Assembly: GCF_002999335.1 (NCBI RefSeq)
Contig: NW_020312057.1
Location: forward strand, 1-64,000
Source: Cyclospora cayetanensis
Lineage: Eukaryota > Apicomplexa > Conoidasida > Eucoccidiorida > Eimeriidae
Reading direction: 5' to 3'
DNA length: 64,000 nucleotides
Part shown: positions 13,201 through 24,823 of the stretch, piece by piece
Layout: each line of letters starts with the position of its first letter
Numbering within the stretch: the first letter of the stretch is position 1
Translations under genes and position numbers: made by a program
Notes under the pieces: generated by a model
The model's database searches: none
Seen by the model: only the letters and a program-made list of their open reading frames with translations
What the model was told of the DNA's origin: nothing

Positions 13201-14778
13201 CGGCACTGCCTGCTGATCGTATGGCTGCTCTTGGTGCCCCTCTTGCTGCTGGAGTCTCTGCACCGCTTCAAACGCATCGCTCCATGGCTCTCTTGTCTCC
13301 AGAGCTTGACCTCCTTGCCATGCGGCTGACGACAAGGGCCGTTGGAGCCTCTCAGAAGATTCCTCCTTGCTGCTGCGTCTCTCCAGGGGATGCAGCGGCA
13401 ACAGCAGCCTCGGCGCGTGCTCCTGCTGAGCATGCGGATACTGCAGCTGCCGTAGTATCTGCAGCTGCTGAAGACAGCGCGGCGATCCTTCTGAACCGCT
13501 ATCCGAAAGTGCCGATGAGAACGCCCCGAAATCCTCGAACGCAGTATCCTCTACAGTGTGTCGCTTGCTGCTGCTGCGAGGCTGCTGCTGCTTCTGCTGC
13601 TGCTTCTGCTGCTGCTGCTTCTGCTGCTGCTGCTTCTGCTGCTGCTTCTGCTGCTGCTGCGTTTTCTCCTGCTCCTCTCTAGAGAGGCCTCCAAGATCTG
13701 TCGAGCGTCTGCCATCCCCAGAAGCTGCCCCCTCCTGCTGCGCACTTGGAGACTCAGCGCTCGCCCTTGAGAATTCCTCCTTTTCAACCTCAGTCTTGAA
13801 ACCGCGAAGCGGAGGAGCGTCAGAGGCTGACTCAGCTGCTGCTGCTGCTGCTGCAGTGGCTGTGGCTGTGGCTGCTGCTGCTGGAGGCGAATGAGGAGCC
13901 GGTGTAGGCGGAGGAAAGCTTTCCAATACTGCCATTTCTGGAGGGCTCACTGAGACGCTGTTGCTGCTCGGCACGCTGGTGGCTGCTGTCTCCGACACAC
14001 CGGCTGAGGCTCCAAGGATCGCTCTCGAGAAGCTGCTGTCTGCGGCGGTCCCCAGATCTGCTTCCTCCGCAGGCTTGAATTCTCGGGAGTGGTTTCTGCT
14101 GCTGCTGTGCCGACCCTTTCTGCTGCTACTGCTGCGGTTGTTGCGTCTGCTCTTCGAGCTCGAACTGCCAACGCTGCTGGAAGGGAGCGCCGGGGCAGAC
14201 GCTGCAGCGGCAGGTTCGGCTGCTGCTGGTTCTTGCTGCTGGCGAGGCACTGGCGCAGTCGGCTCGTCAGTCAACGAAAAAAGCATAAATTCATCTGCTG
14301 CTGAAGGCGGAGCAGCAAGAGGAGCACTGGCGGCACCCGGCGACAACAAATGGGGTGTACAGACAGTTGGTTTGCTGCTGGACTCCGTCGACCGCGTCGT
14401 GCATGCTAGGGAGGCCTCTTGCATCCCCTCTGGTGTTAAGGCTGCGATGCCTGACACTGCAGCGGCAGGAAGACTGCTTTCTTCTGCTTCGCCCTGAGTT
14501 CGTCCCCCCCCACTCTGCATTTGTTCCCCCCCATGCTGCTCCTGTTGCTGCGCCTGTTGTTGCTGCTGCTGTTCAAGTTGAGCCCGTACAGAATCGAATT
14601 GCTGCAGTGTAGTCGCCACAGAATCGAGAACCTGCATAAGACAAACCCCCGCCAACAAGTGCAGCAGCAGAAAAGTGCAGAAACGCCTTCCAACGCACCC
14701 CTCGCTTCATCCACAGGCAGAAGAAAACAACCACAAAATCCAGCAGATGCAGATGACACACACAAACAAGCACACACA

Positions 14779-14822
<44 letters not shown>

Positions 14823-16649
14823 AACACACACACACACACATACACACACACACACAAACACACACACAAACAAGCACAAACACACACACAAACACACCAA
14901 CACACACAAACAAGCACAAACACACACACACGAACACACACAAACACACACACATACACACATACACACAACACGGCCATCCTCGCAGCGGCAGCAGATC
15001 GAGAAGCAGCAGCAGTGCCTGTAGACATGCATACCTTTGAAACCTCGGCAAATGCGTCCAACCGTCCCTCGTCGACAAGGTTTGCAGCATCGCGCTGCAG
15101 GAGTGCCTGTTGCTTCTCCAGCTCTTCTTTGCAAGACTGCAGCATGAGAAGGCTTTCAGGAGACGGTTGTTGCAGCAGTTCGTGCAGCAGCTCGAGGCTG
15201 GATAGCACCTCTGTGCAGCATACAAATGGCATGAGCAGGTCGAATGGGTGCTCTAATCGGCTCTTTTTCCGCGCATCTCGAACGACTTTCAGCAGCCTTT
15301 CAGCAGCAGAGTTTTGCCAAGAGGGCAGCAACAGGCACCGCGTTAATCCACCTCCGCGGCGTTGCCGAGACAGAGGCACATCGCCCTTCTAGACTCCAGA
15401 GGACGCGAGAATGAGAGCACTAACCAAGGATTCTCCCCACTCAAACACAAGCAAGCGTCTTCCCCCTAGGGGAGCACCAAGTGCTCGTTGAACAGCCCAC
15501 GAACTTCCCGCTTCCATCCCCACACCGCCTTTTTCTCACCTGCAATACGCGTATCCACGCCTCCAGGAGAAGAGGCCAAATCCTGAGAGAGGGCAGATGT
15601 CTGCTGCGCTGAGCACGTGGGTGCCGCGAGCTGCTGCTGCAGCGGCAGCAGCTGAGGCTGCAGCAGGATGACTGCTGAAGCTCCGCAAATCAAGCGCACC
15701 TCCGCCTCCAGCAGCGGGGGAGCGCTCGCGATGCCTATGGCCTCTAAGACGCCAATGGCATGCTTGAACTCCTGCTGCACGCCTGCACCGTCCGCTGCGG
15801 CGGCAGCAGCCGCCGCTGCGGTGTACAGACACCTGGCGGCAATCGCGCCGCAGCAGCTCAGCTCCATGTCGCCCGTCCTCCTGGGGAAGAGCAGGCGGAG
15901 CCGCGACTCGGCTGCACGCAGCAGCTGCTGCTGCTGCTGCTGCTGCTTCCGTCGAGGCAGCGGGCGAGGAAACCTCAGCAGCAGCAGCAGCGAGAAGCTC
16001 TGCAGCCACTGCACCAACGGCAACGCAGCTGTACGTGCAGCAGACGCCCTCCTGCTGCCGCCACTCCGCGACAGGGCAGACTGCGGCGTGGGCGCTATGG
16101 GAAGCACTGCTGCGATGACGCGACAGTAGCTGGAGGCTTCGAGCAGCTGCAGCAGCAGCAGCAGACAGAGCACCTTGCTGTCGGAGCTAGCCCCCTGCTG
16201 CAGGAGCCGCTGCTGCAGCAGCTGCTCTACGACGGCGCGGGCGTTGCCGAGAGACTCGCAGGAAAACGCAACTGCCCCTGCTGCAGCAGCGGCAGCAGCC
16301 GCAGCAGCAACGCGATCTCGTCCAGCGTCGGCGCCATAGGAACGTGGCGAGGTGGCTGCGAGAGCCTGCAGCACACACATAGATAGACACCAAAAAAGTC
16401 TTGGCAGAATAATGTTGTGAACACTAAAGGGGATATGCGATTGGATAGGACGGGAAGAGGGGGAAGGGTGAGTGGGAAGAGAAAGGCACTTCTGCGAGTA
16501 CTGAGACGGGTAGGAGGAGGCATTACTTGCTGTGCAGCTGTATCAGCATCTACGGTTGCTGGATTGGCGCTCAGCGTCTGGCGGAGCAGCGCTTGCAGTT
16601 CCTTCTGCTGCTGTTTCTGAGCAGAGGAACGCCACGAAAAAAAGCCCAT
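9517..16649 (-). CDS. clathrin-adaptor-type protein: ENTH/VHS-like + GAT-like N-terminus, alpha-adaptin appendage C-terminus
   Basis: Twelve exons: 16649-16527, 16365-15540, 15351-15035, 14631-13129, 12996-12468, 12296-11851, 11766-11524, 11415-11236, 11078-11032, 10814-10638, 10057-9787, 9646-9517. All junctions are GT-AG and keep phase except exon 9/10, which is one base out (indel, micro-exon or wrong site). In order: Met-Gly-Phe-Phe start; a helical ENTH/VHS-like segment in exon 2; a GAT-like helical bundle in exons 3-4; a Gln/Ser-rich hinge with DEFMLF and FEDFGAF, resembling ear-binding DFxF peptides; coiled coil in exons 5-6; then an appendage. The appendage is clear: LLEDETLQIG, GRMSLYFGNK, VEPFDYCPMMRISF, ALPVSLSRF, ADDFFDTWN, and a C-terminal platform ending LAVRASDSVLSSAIRSELY, all matching alpha-adaptin ear positions. 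The adaptin trunk is absent. Probable role is cargo or accessory-protein recruitment in clathrin-coated vesicles. The N-terminal domain calls are inference; the ear is strong. Confidence 0.75.
10058..10637 (-). other. intron 10 of the adaptor gene, with microsatellites
   Basis: Starts GTGCGA and ends ACAG on the minus strand, joining phase 1 to phase 1. It holds TATG, TA and (TG)n tracts at about 10,066-10,242 and a TA tract at 10,444-10,472. Confidence 0.7.
14755..14980 (-). repeat. (CA)n/(ACACAA)n tract in intron 3 of the adaptor gene
   Basis: Near-pure CA dinucleotides with interspersed AAACAC, inside the 403-nt intron 14,632-15,034. The His/Thr or Cys/Val reading frames across it are not real proteins. 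Confidence 0.95.
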
Positions 16650-18512
16650 TGTGTGCTGCCGCTGTTGCTCCTCCTCAGCCGCTGTACGTAGGGAGGGGGG
16701 GAGGGGTGATAGTAGCTGCGGCTAGGGGACTTGTTGGCGCTCTTGCTACCAGCTGTGTCTGCTGCTGCGGTTGCCGTTGCCACTGCTGCGCGGGGCAGTC
16801 CACCGAGGAGAACAGCTCCCTAGGGAGCTAGGCTCACTGCACCACACACTGCTCATTGAGGAGCTCTCAGTGCTTGGGAGCACTGAGGGGTGGATTAAAC
16901 TGCCGTCAGCAGCAGCAGCTGGCGCTTCCGGCGTTCATTCACGCAGACACACCGCGCTGACGCGATGGTTCCCTCTGGATTCTTATGGTGTTGCGGTGTC
17001 TGCAGCCTTCTTTCTGCTGTAACTGTCTAATGCTGTGCTGCTGCTGCGGATGGGGGCGTTTAGCGGGTGCTGTGCTGGTACTACGAATGAGGGTGGTGAC
17101 GGTGGTGCAGCTGTCCACACAAAAGTACGGCTTTTTCAGGCTGCTAAAGTCTCGAAGCAACTGACTCAATAAATACTTTTGAAACGTGGTCACTGCCGTT
17201 GCACTGCAGCTGCTGGCGCCGTTCTTGCGGCACTATTGCACATGCCTAAACGGCGAAGATGACGCGCTTCGCCGGCAGCAGCAGGTGTTTCTCTCGCGCA
17301 GTCCAATAGGCTGCAAATAGGCCTGTTGCTACCGGTGAGGCAGCTGCCACTGCAGCAGCAACAGATCTCGGCTCCAATCGATGATGAGCGTCCTGCTAGC
17401 ACCTGCAGCCGCAGCAATCGGCAGCACCTGCTGTTGTTGTTGCTGCCCACGTGTCTGATTCCCAGTCCCTCTCCACTGGACAAAGAAGGACAAAACAATA
17501 GACTTGCATTCCCTAGAAAAAAAAGTATCAGACCCTGCTGCTGTCGCTGCGGCTGCCCCTGTGCATATCGGCAGCAGCTGCTGCTGTTGCTGCGCAGCAG
17601 CCCCCAGGGAGTAGCAGCAGCAAACACCAGCTGCCTGCAACAGCAGAGCCACCGTAGCAACAGCAACATCGCTTATTTTTTACTCCGCAAAGTCGTTTTT
17701 TATCTGCGGAAACCGTGCCGTTTGGACAGATTGCTTGCGTGTAGGTGGAAGACAGAGTACAACGGTACGGCCGCATCGCTCTTCCGCCCGCTGCGCAGTG
17801 CCGCTGCTGCCGACGAAGTAGAGGGGCCTGACGGACTGAGCAGCAAACGCGGCAAAGGCGTCTGATCTATCGCGAGAACCTATCCACACCTAAAGAATTC
17901 TCTGCCAAAGGCAGATCTTCATGAGTAGCACTGACAGCAAAAGCCGCAATAGCAGCGCTGGCACCACCTCACCGCCGCTGTCGGCACCAAGGATTTGAAT
18001 GGAATACGCAGTCTTGTACGAGCGTCACAGTGGACAGCACAGAGGGCCTTGGAGTGTGACTGCCCCAAAATGAATCTGCTAGAGCAGCAGCGATGCGTGA
18101 ACATCTGGAAGCTGGACACCGCGCGCTGCCGTTCATATCAGAGGAGGGTCGCATGACACAGGATGAAGCAAAACGCAGAATTGGTAGGAAAGCATTGAAG
18201 AAGCCTGAGTTTCGGGAAAAATCTCGAGATGCGGAGCTTTTGAATTGGAGTACAGCTGCGCGTTGCCAGCAGCACTTTTTTTGTACGTGATATTGAGCCT
18301 GTGCAAACTGCAGCTCGAAGGATGACTAAAGCACTTGCGTTTTCGACTTGCCAAGCTCCTAGGCGTGTAGCGGTCGGCAGGGGCACCCTTCACCGAAATA
18401 CATGCTAATCTCCGGATAAGGGCAGTCTGGAAGAAGAATGCCTATGGAGAAGAGGAGCGCGTGGAGGGTCTTCGCCGAACTGCGTCTCCAAGCCACTACG
18501 CGTTCGCGTCCT
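16650..18512. other. intergenic region between two minus-strand genes
   Basis: Contains scattered CAG/CTG runs and short overlapping frames on both strands. No frame shows a recognisable domain, and I could not build a spliced gene. It should hold the promoter of the adaptor gene at its left end. Confidence 0.5.
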
Positions 18513-20540
18513 TCAAAGTTCATCGTCTCCTATGAGGAAGTCAAGCAGCATTCCAACGAGGTAAACGTTGAGACTGTTACCAATCATGAGCCTGTACTGC
18601 TGCTTCTCGCCGTGCTGCTGCCTCGGCTGCTCCCTCGCCTCTTCTGCATCCGTGAAAGCGAACCAGGAGGGGAAACCGTGGAGCCTTAGCTGCTCCCTGA
18701 CGGAGAAAAAGCGGCAGCGCGTTTCGGGTGAAAGCAGATCGTGCAATTCTACAGTGCGTTTTTGCGGATTTTTGTGTGAAGCGTGTTGAGTCTCTCCCTC
18801 GCCTTGGCGGTGCATCAGCAGCTCCTGCAGGTCGTCAATCAGAAGGATACTGCCGTACTGCGCAAGGCCGCTCTTCCCGTAGTTGCGCGTGAAGCAGCTG
18901 CTGCGAGCGCTTGTGCGTGTCACGAGGTCAACAATGTGCCACGCCTTCTTCTTCTGCTTGAGTTTGAGCTCCAGAGCAGAAAGCTGCTCATGGTTGTGCG
19001 CCTGCGGATGAAGGAGTAGTGATACGGCTTCCCCCACAACAGTGGAGGCTTCACGAGATGCAGGGGGCATAGAGGAAGGCGCCTCAAAAGGCGCCTTGTC
19101 ATGGCTGCCCATGAGTAGCTCACTGCTAGTGCAGTCATTGCTCTTCCCCTTGCAATATATGGGTGCACCAGAGTCGCCCCCACTGGTTGTATCCCCACTA
19201 GTCACATTGCAGCGTGGGGGTAAATCATGCTCCAAAAACGCTTCAAGGGGCCATATAGGACAGCAGAAAAACGCCTGAGAGGAATACAACCCCGGTATGC
19301 CGTGCAAAACTACCGGCCGGCGCCTTCTTGCATCCAACGCAGCAGCAGCGGGAGATGCATCGCGCGCTTCTCCGGGTGTAGGCGGTTGAATAGACGCACT
19401 GGCAGCCTCATTGTAAGGCGCAATCGCCCGCAGCCACTGTGCATAGGCGCTGTCTCTGGGGTGGTGCTTGCGCGCGAGCACGAAGCACCTGCTACGGCAG
19501 TTAGGCAGGCCAAAGTGTAGGGGGTTCAACAGCAGCACGAAGACGCACTCGTATCCGTGAAGATCTATGAGCGTCTGCATTAGCAACTCGTAGGCCTCGC
19601 TCTTCTCGAACCCCCCCACATTCTCGAGCAGCAAGAAACGTGGCAGTGCCGGAGGCGGCAGCTCCTGCAACACTTTCAGCAACTGCAGGAACGATGCGCA
19701 TCGCGCATCCCTAAAATCCTGCTTAAGACCCCTGCGCGCGAAGGGTTGACACGGGGGAGCCAACACCCATAGGGAGGCTCCTGCGTTCTCGTAAAAGGAA
19801 AGGGGCAGGCGCTCTATGCCCACAGAAAGGCATACGGGGTCCCCCTCTGCTCTGCTATGCAAGCCCTTTTTACGCGCTTTCTGTTGCAGGCGGTCGTTGT
19901 GTGGCTGCTGCTCCGCCTGCTGCCGGCAAAAATTGCGGCGATACACGGCACAGGCCGTGTCGCTTACATCCACAGCCGCCACTACTTCAAAGGGAATGTT
20001 CTTGCATCTGTGGCTCTCCACGGCGCGTGCAGAGGCGGCTGCGCACTGCCCCTCAGTTGGTGATGCGTCTGCTTGTGCTTCTGCTGCTGTAGTATGTGGC
20101 CGCGAATCCAACAGCGGATGCACACAGTACGAGCTGCCGTCAAGGGGGATGTTGTCGGCCGTAAGGGCCTCAAAAGCCTGAGCTGCAGCTCCATCGACAA
20201 CTATTGCAGGTGCCTCCGCCGCTACAGAATCCTCGGGCTTTCGTCGTGCAACGCGAGGGGGGGTTGTGAGACCGCACATGCAGGTGCAACGGTCTGCTGC
20301 GGCGACCTCCACCTCTGCACTCTGCCCAGGCACGGAGCTCTTGATAAGAGGCCTCGGAATGCCCCCGCAGCAGCACCGGTCAAGTGTAAGGCCCCTCTGC
20401 CTGCGGAAGGCCCTTAACTTCTGGGCGTGCAGGAGGGCGCAGTGCATGCCGCCAATCCCGCTGTACAACTCCAGCACGCGCAGGGGTTCTCTTGCCATCA
20501 TGAATTGCGTCGAAGGCAAGCAGGAATGAAAAATGCACAT
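18513..20540 (-). CDS. DNMT2/TRDMT1-type tRNA (cytosine-38-C5) methyltransferase
   Basis: Single exon, 675 aa from the ATG at 20,540; in-frame ATGs at 20,501/20,498 lie just before the catalytic domain and could be the true start. Motif I LELYSGIGG (about residue 23) binds S-adenosylmethionine. Motif IV LAPPCQPFARRG carries the catalytic Cys (about 264). Motif VI is LLLENVGGF (Glu about 306). The DNMT2 hallmark CFT tripeptide is present in SSCFTRNYGK, followed by motif IX/X features LRLHGFPSWF and YRLMIGNSLNVYLVG. Family members are near 390 aa. The excess is mainly a low-complexity insert of about 140 aa between motifs I and II and a second insert before the CFT motif, typical of coccidian proteins. 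Expected reaction: methylation of C38 in tRNA-Asp. A tRNA-Asp(GTC) gene with C38 lies 0.6 kb upstream on the same strand. A role on DNA is unlikely. Confidence 0.93.
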   Translation of the reverse strand: MCIFHSCLPSTQFMMAREPLRVLELYSGIGGMHCALLHAQKLRAFRRQRGLTLDRCCCGGIPRPLIKSSVPGQSAEVEVAAADRCTCMCGLTTPPRVARRKPEDSVAAEAPAIVVDGAAAQAFEALTADNIPLDGSSYCVHPLLDSRPHTTAAEAQADASPTEGQCAAASARAVESHRCKNIPFEVVAAVDVSDTACAVYRRNFCRQQAEQQPHNDRLQQKARKKGLHSRAEGDPVCLSVGIERLPLSFYENAGASLWVLAPPCQPFARRGLKQDFRDARCASFLQLLKVLQELPPPALPRFLLLENVGGFEKSEAYELLMQTLIDLHGYECVFVLLLNPLHFGLPNCRSRCFVLARKHHPRDSAYAQWLRAIAPYNEAASASIQPPTPGEARDASPAAAALDARRRRPVVLHGIPGLYSSQAFFCCPIWPLEAFLEHDLPPRCNVTSGDTTSGGDSGAPIYCKGKSNDCTSSELLMGSHDKAPFEAPSSMPPASREASTVVGEAVSLLLHPQAHNHEQLSALELKLKQKKKAWHIVDLVTRTSARSSCFTRNYGKSGLAQYGSILLIDDLQELLMHRQGEGETQHASHKNPQKRTVELHDLLSPETRCRFFSVREQLRLHGFPSWFAFTDAEEAREQPRQQHGEKQQYRLMIGNSLNVYLVGMLLDFLIGDDEL

Positions 20541-21119
20541 CTAAGCAGAGTACATGCACAAGCACGACGCGTAGTTGGGGTGTCAAATTTTAGCCTATAC
20601 ACCCAAGTGGCCCCTGGTTCTACGCCACCGCTCCATGACCTGCAGGAGCACCCACATAATTAACTGTGGACATATTTGGCTGTGCAGCTGCAAGCAGCAG
20701 GGAAGTGCGAGCACAGCGAAAACCCCGCGTTTAGAGGAAGTAAGAATGACCTTCCAAGGCCAGCCACCTGATGTCCCCTTAAACACCCAACAAGAAATCC
20801 ACAAAGGGTCAGGGGTTCCACCAACCCCCCCAGTGAAAGTATACCTACAAATACCTACAGAAGAACTTAAAACGGGAACAAACCCGTGAGAAGACTGGGG
20901 GCTTCCAAAGCCGTAAGCGCGTCACAGGGGGCCCTGGGCGTAGGGCCTCCTGCTTCCCCACATGACCACCATCGACGATCCAGCACCCTCCCAGGTTTAG
21001 AGGAACCTCCAGGCTGAAACTGGTATCAAGAATCCGCTTAATTTATCTTTACCATGCAAAAACATAACTTGTCTAGAAAAAACGACGCATGGGTAAAGAA
21101 AACGAGTAGGAAAAAGGAA
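20541..21119. other. intergenic region between DNMT2 and tRNA-Asp
   Basis: No gene supported. It is the presumed promoter region of the methyltransferase gene. No TATA-like or other named element stands out. Confidence 0.5.
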
Positions 21120-21191
21120 CTCCGAGACCGGGAATTGAACCCGGGTCTTCCGCGTGACAGGCGGAAATACTAGCCACTATACTATCCCGGA
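21120..21191 (-). tRNA. tRNA-Asp (GTC)
   Basis: On the minus strand a 72-nt cloverleaf: acceptor TCCGGGA with TCTCGGA and discriminator G, D-arm with TAGTATAGTGG (A box), anticodon stem CCGCC side with loop CTGTCAC (anticodon GTC, C at position 38), and T-arm GGTTCAATTCC (B box). No CCA and no intron. C38 is the DNMT2 methylation site in eukaryotic tRNA-Asp. Confidence 0.97.
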
Positions 21192-24020
21192 CTGACAGCA
21201 TAGGTGACACGCAAGGAAGGTTGCCGCTTACGTACCGTGTAGAGGCAAAAAATATGCCGTGCTGAGGATAGCAAATAAACGTTGCTACCAAGACGGCGAG
21301 CAGGCATATTCTCGATAGCCTCTGTAAAAAGTCTCGCCGAAGTTGCCTCTTTTGGGGTGCGTCCACTCGGGTCTCTCGACAACAGGAAGACGCTAAATAA
21401 TACAAGCTGTTGCAGTGGACTCAAGCTTCACCTCTTTTTCTGTTCATGTGCTCATACTCATTGTAAGCCTCTAAGCAGAACTTTGCCTGATAGGGGTAGC
21501 TTATGGATCCTGTCTATGCGGCATCGCCCCAAATGGCAGATACCCTGACGCACAGTCATGCAATTCCTGCCCGGTTTATCCGTACATTCACCTGAGTTTC
21601 AGCAGGCTCCACACGTCAGTGTCCTAGGGCGGCTAGCAGCCTCGGAGTTGTGTTTGCCACTGCCGGGACCACTGGTGTAGACTGCGGATGAGGCACGCCT
21701 CCACCAAGCTACGCTCGATTACTTCCGACTGTCGTGTTCTCGTTTCCAACTGGCGTGTTCATCATTAATCGTGTGAAGATAGCATGCCTATCAACTCGCA
21801 CTTTGTACCAGGTCTGCCTATGGGATGTTGACTCTGTGAAACAAGCTCAGCATGGCAAAAAAGATGCCGAAGTAGCTGAGGCCGAGAGCTTATGTAAGAT
21901 CAGAATTCCGTATCCAGGAGGATGAAGCATGTACGCCCACAGTGCTGGCAGTGAGAAATCTGATTTGTGCCAACCAGTTGATGGCCGTAATGCTGTGCCT
22001 CACCTATCGAATTCGCGCAGTCTCGTCAAAATTGCATGCGCTCAATCATAAACATTGTGTTGAACTGACGGCTGTAGTCTTTTGAATGCACGGGGGGTCC
22101 TTAGTCGTAGGACTGCTAGGTTTTAACTAAAAATGAAAGGTGATGGGAGTTCGAGCGGCTGGGGAACTGCTTGTATCAGAAGGTCCCTTAGCTTTGAGAA
22201 CCGTGTAAGAAGTTTGCGCAGACCGCGAGTTGCACCTACATGGGCTCTGCCACAGAACATTCTAGGCTTCACGAGGGTGCTATATGGGTCGGCTGGTAGC
22301 CGGTTGCTTGGAGGAAACGTCTGGCTGTTGAGAATCCGAAAATTTTCAATATACTGGTAGAAAAGGTTTACAGAGCCTAATGAACTTCATAGACAGGCCT
22401 TTGCATAGGTTATTTGTCACCGCAGGTTTCTACGATACCACATGTGTTTGAAGAAAGTGTGCTGGTCCTCATAACTCATTAAAGTACTGCTGGATTTGCG
22501 TTGCCAGGTGGAGGGCACGCAACCCGTAAATAACCAAAAGACAGGAATGTCGTTTTTTTGCATTGTGGCACTAATCTATAACGGCAAGATAGCATCGGAG
22601 GTTTGTCGCTTCATTCTCCCATTGGTAATTCTCGATTGTGACGGCACGTGTTACTTGTTTGCTATGCACATCGAGGTTGCCATCAATGGAGAACTCGATG
22701 GCATAGCACATCACTATTCTCTAGGGATTGTCTTATTCACCGCGCACTGGGAAACAACTGGCCGCGTTACACTTTGGGGCAGCATATGCGTGGAGGAAAC
22801 AGCTTCATGGATGTGTCACCTTTAAGCGAATTCGCCTCCATGGTAACTCCCGCAGCCCGCCTTGCTCCACAACTTCGAGTTGCAAGTGCGAAAAGGGAGT
22901 GCAACACCTCTCGTTCTGATCCCCTTCGCCCACACAGCACACAATTAAAACGGAAAATGGAGAATCCTTAAGTATTCAGAGACGAAATTGGCCTTTTCAC
23001 CACTTGTATATGTGGGCAGACACCGCTGGACTCGATGGGCGTGCATTTCGTCAACTCATGGAGCTTGTAAGTCCTGGACACAGCCTGAGGGCCTTGCCGA
23101 GCCACACACTCCGCATGCACATTGCTCAGCTGAAAAAGATAGACGCGATATTTTCGACCTGCATGCAAGTTGGGCGCTCCCTGTCACAGACCGTGAGGAT
23201 AGGAAGGCCCAACGCAAGTGTGCGAAGTGTCGGAGGCGCGTGAGCCCGCAAGCCGCATGCCAGCCATATGTGAAATAGCGAAGGGCAGTTGAGTCTGCCT
23301 GAAGAACAGGAAGCGTTGGGAGAGCGACGATGCATGTGCAGACTTTCCTGCAACCCTTACGTGGCTGCTGGCTGTGTAAGCGCTTTGTGAGGGTGCGCGC
23401 TTAATTCCCCGTATGGGCAGATCCGCAGCAGACGTATCCCTGTGCGCTCTAGATAGGCCCCTATAAAACTCTTTGACCAAGGCCTAAAGCCCGCAGATCC
23501 GAGTGCGGAGAGGCTATATCGAGTGTTGACGCTGCTAGAGCAGCTGCTACCGGTGCTCTCCCCCGGCCCTAGCCTGTTGATCTCGAGTGCCCCTACCGGA
23601 CTAGGCAGTAGCACTGCACAAGTGCCTCTTCCAATCATGATGACCTCGCGAAAGTTCAGAATTTCAGGATGCATGGGGAGCTGCTTTTGCAAACGATACT
23701 AACGCACAAATCCCGCAGTCCTACGCACAGGGACGCTAAACTACCTCTATTCCCTGCAGGGAAGCAGCAATCGTTATCCGAAGAATGAGCATTAGAAGCA
23801 GCTACAGTAGCAGCAGAGGTGCCACCAGCACCCAACATCCGAATGACGTGAAGATTTAACGTGGACTCTTGATCCCCCTAAGGAATCAAACGGGAAAAGC
23901 TCTAACACCCTAGGGTGCGTGCCCGTGAAAGCAGTTTGGGACGTTTCTACGTCCAGTCCCACTTGTGTTTACTTTGATCTGAAGTGCTGACAAACACACA
24001 GCCAAGAGTCTCCCCCTCTC
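21192..24020. other. gene-poor block
   Basis: No recognised gene. Open frames at 22,496-22,825 (plus), 22,988-23,278 (plus) and 23,357-23,838 (minus) are the longest. The last has plausible exon-like pieces with a GTAGTT donor and a GCGTTAG acceptor, but the phases I tried run into a stop. CAG repeats are absent until about 24,040. Confidence 0.45.
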
Positions 24021-24515
24021 TTAACATGTTGCGCCGCTGCCGCTGCTGCTGCTGCTGCTGCTGCTGCTGCCTCCAGCAGTGCCTTTGCGGACGGGGGTCA
24101 TAAAATACTTGGAAAGCAGTGCTTGCACCCCTCCGCGGCTGCTGGCAGGCGTCCCACCTTGCAGTTCCTGTTGGCTTACCTGTCGTGCCAGTTGCTGCTG
24201 CTGCTGCTCCCGCGGTGAGCTGCTTCCTGCATGCAGACTTGGTGATGCAGGTACCACAGTCCTTGAAGGGTTCGCTTGCTGAGCGTCGGACTGCCGCTGT
24301 TTCTCTGGTTGCCGATTCCTTTGCTGCTGCTGTCTCCCTGCCGCGTAAAGCGGGGTGCCCATTATCTCTCTGCCAGCGGCTGCACTGCTGCTTCTGTCGT
24401 TGCTACTCCCGCGACTGGTGTTGGGAGCTCGACGGCTGCCAGTTCGTGCACGGGAGTTCTGAGGCGAAATCTCAGTGCAGCTGTCGCTGTCCGCACTGCT
24501 GCTGCTGCTGTCCGC

Positions 24516-24555
<40 letters not shown>

Positions 24556-24782
24556 GTACTGCTGCTGCTGCTGCTCGTGCGGACAATGAAGCCATCCAGA
24601 TCTGAGGAATCATCACTGCAACTCTCCACGCCGCTTGATGTTCTTCGTCGTAGCCTTCTTGCAGGCCTCCCCCGAAGTAGCCTTCTGCCAATGCTGCTGC
24701 CAACAGTCGTATTCGTGGCATCAGGTGCGACCGGACTCAGCCTTGCACTGCCAGTGTACTCGAATACCCCAAAATTAACTCG

Positions 24783-24823
<41 letters not shown>

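Noticed and set aside
14436..15225. Long Cys/Val and His/Thr frames over the CA tract
   Set aside because: Intronic dinucleotide repeat in the adaptor gene; flanking exons splice in phase across it.
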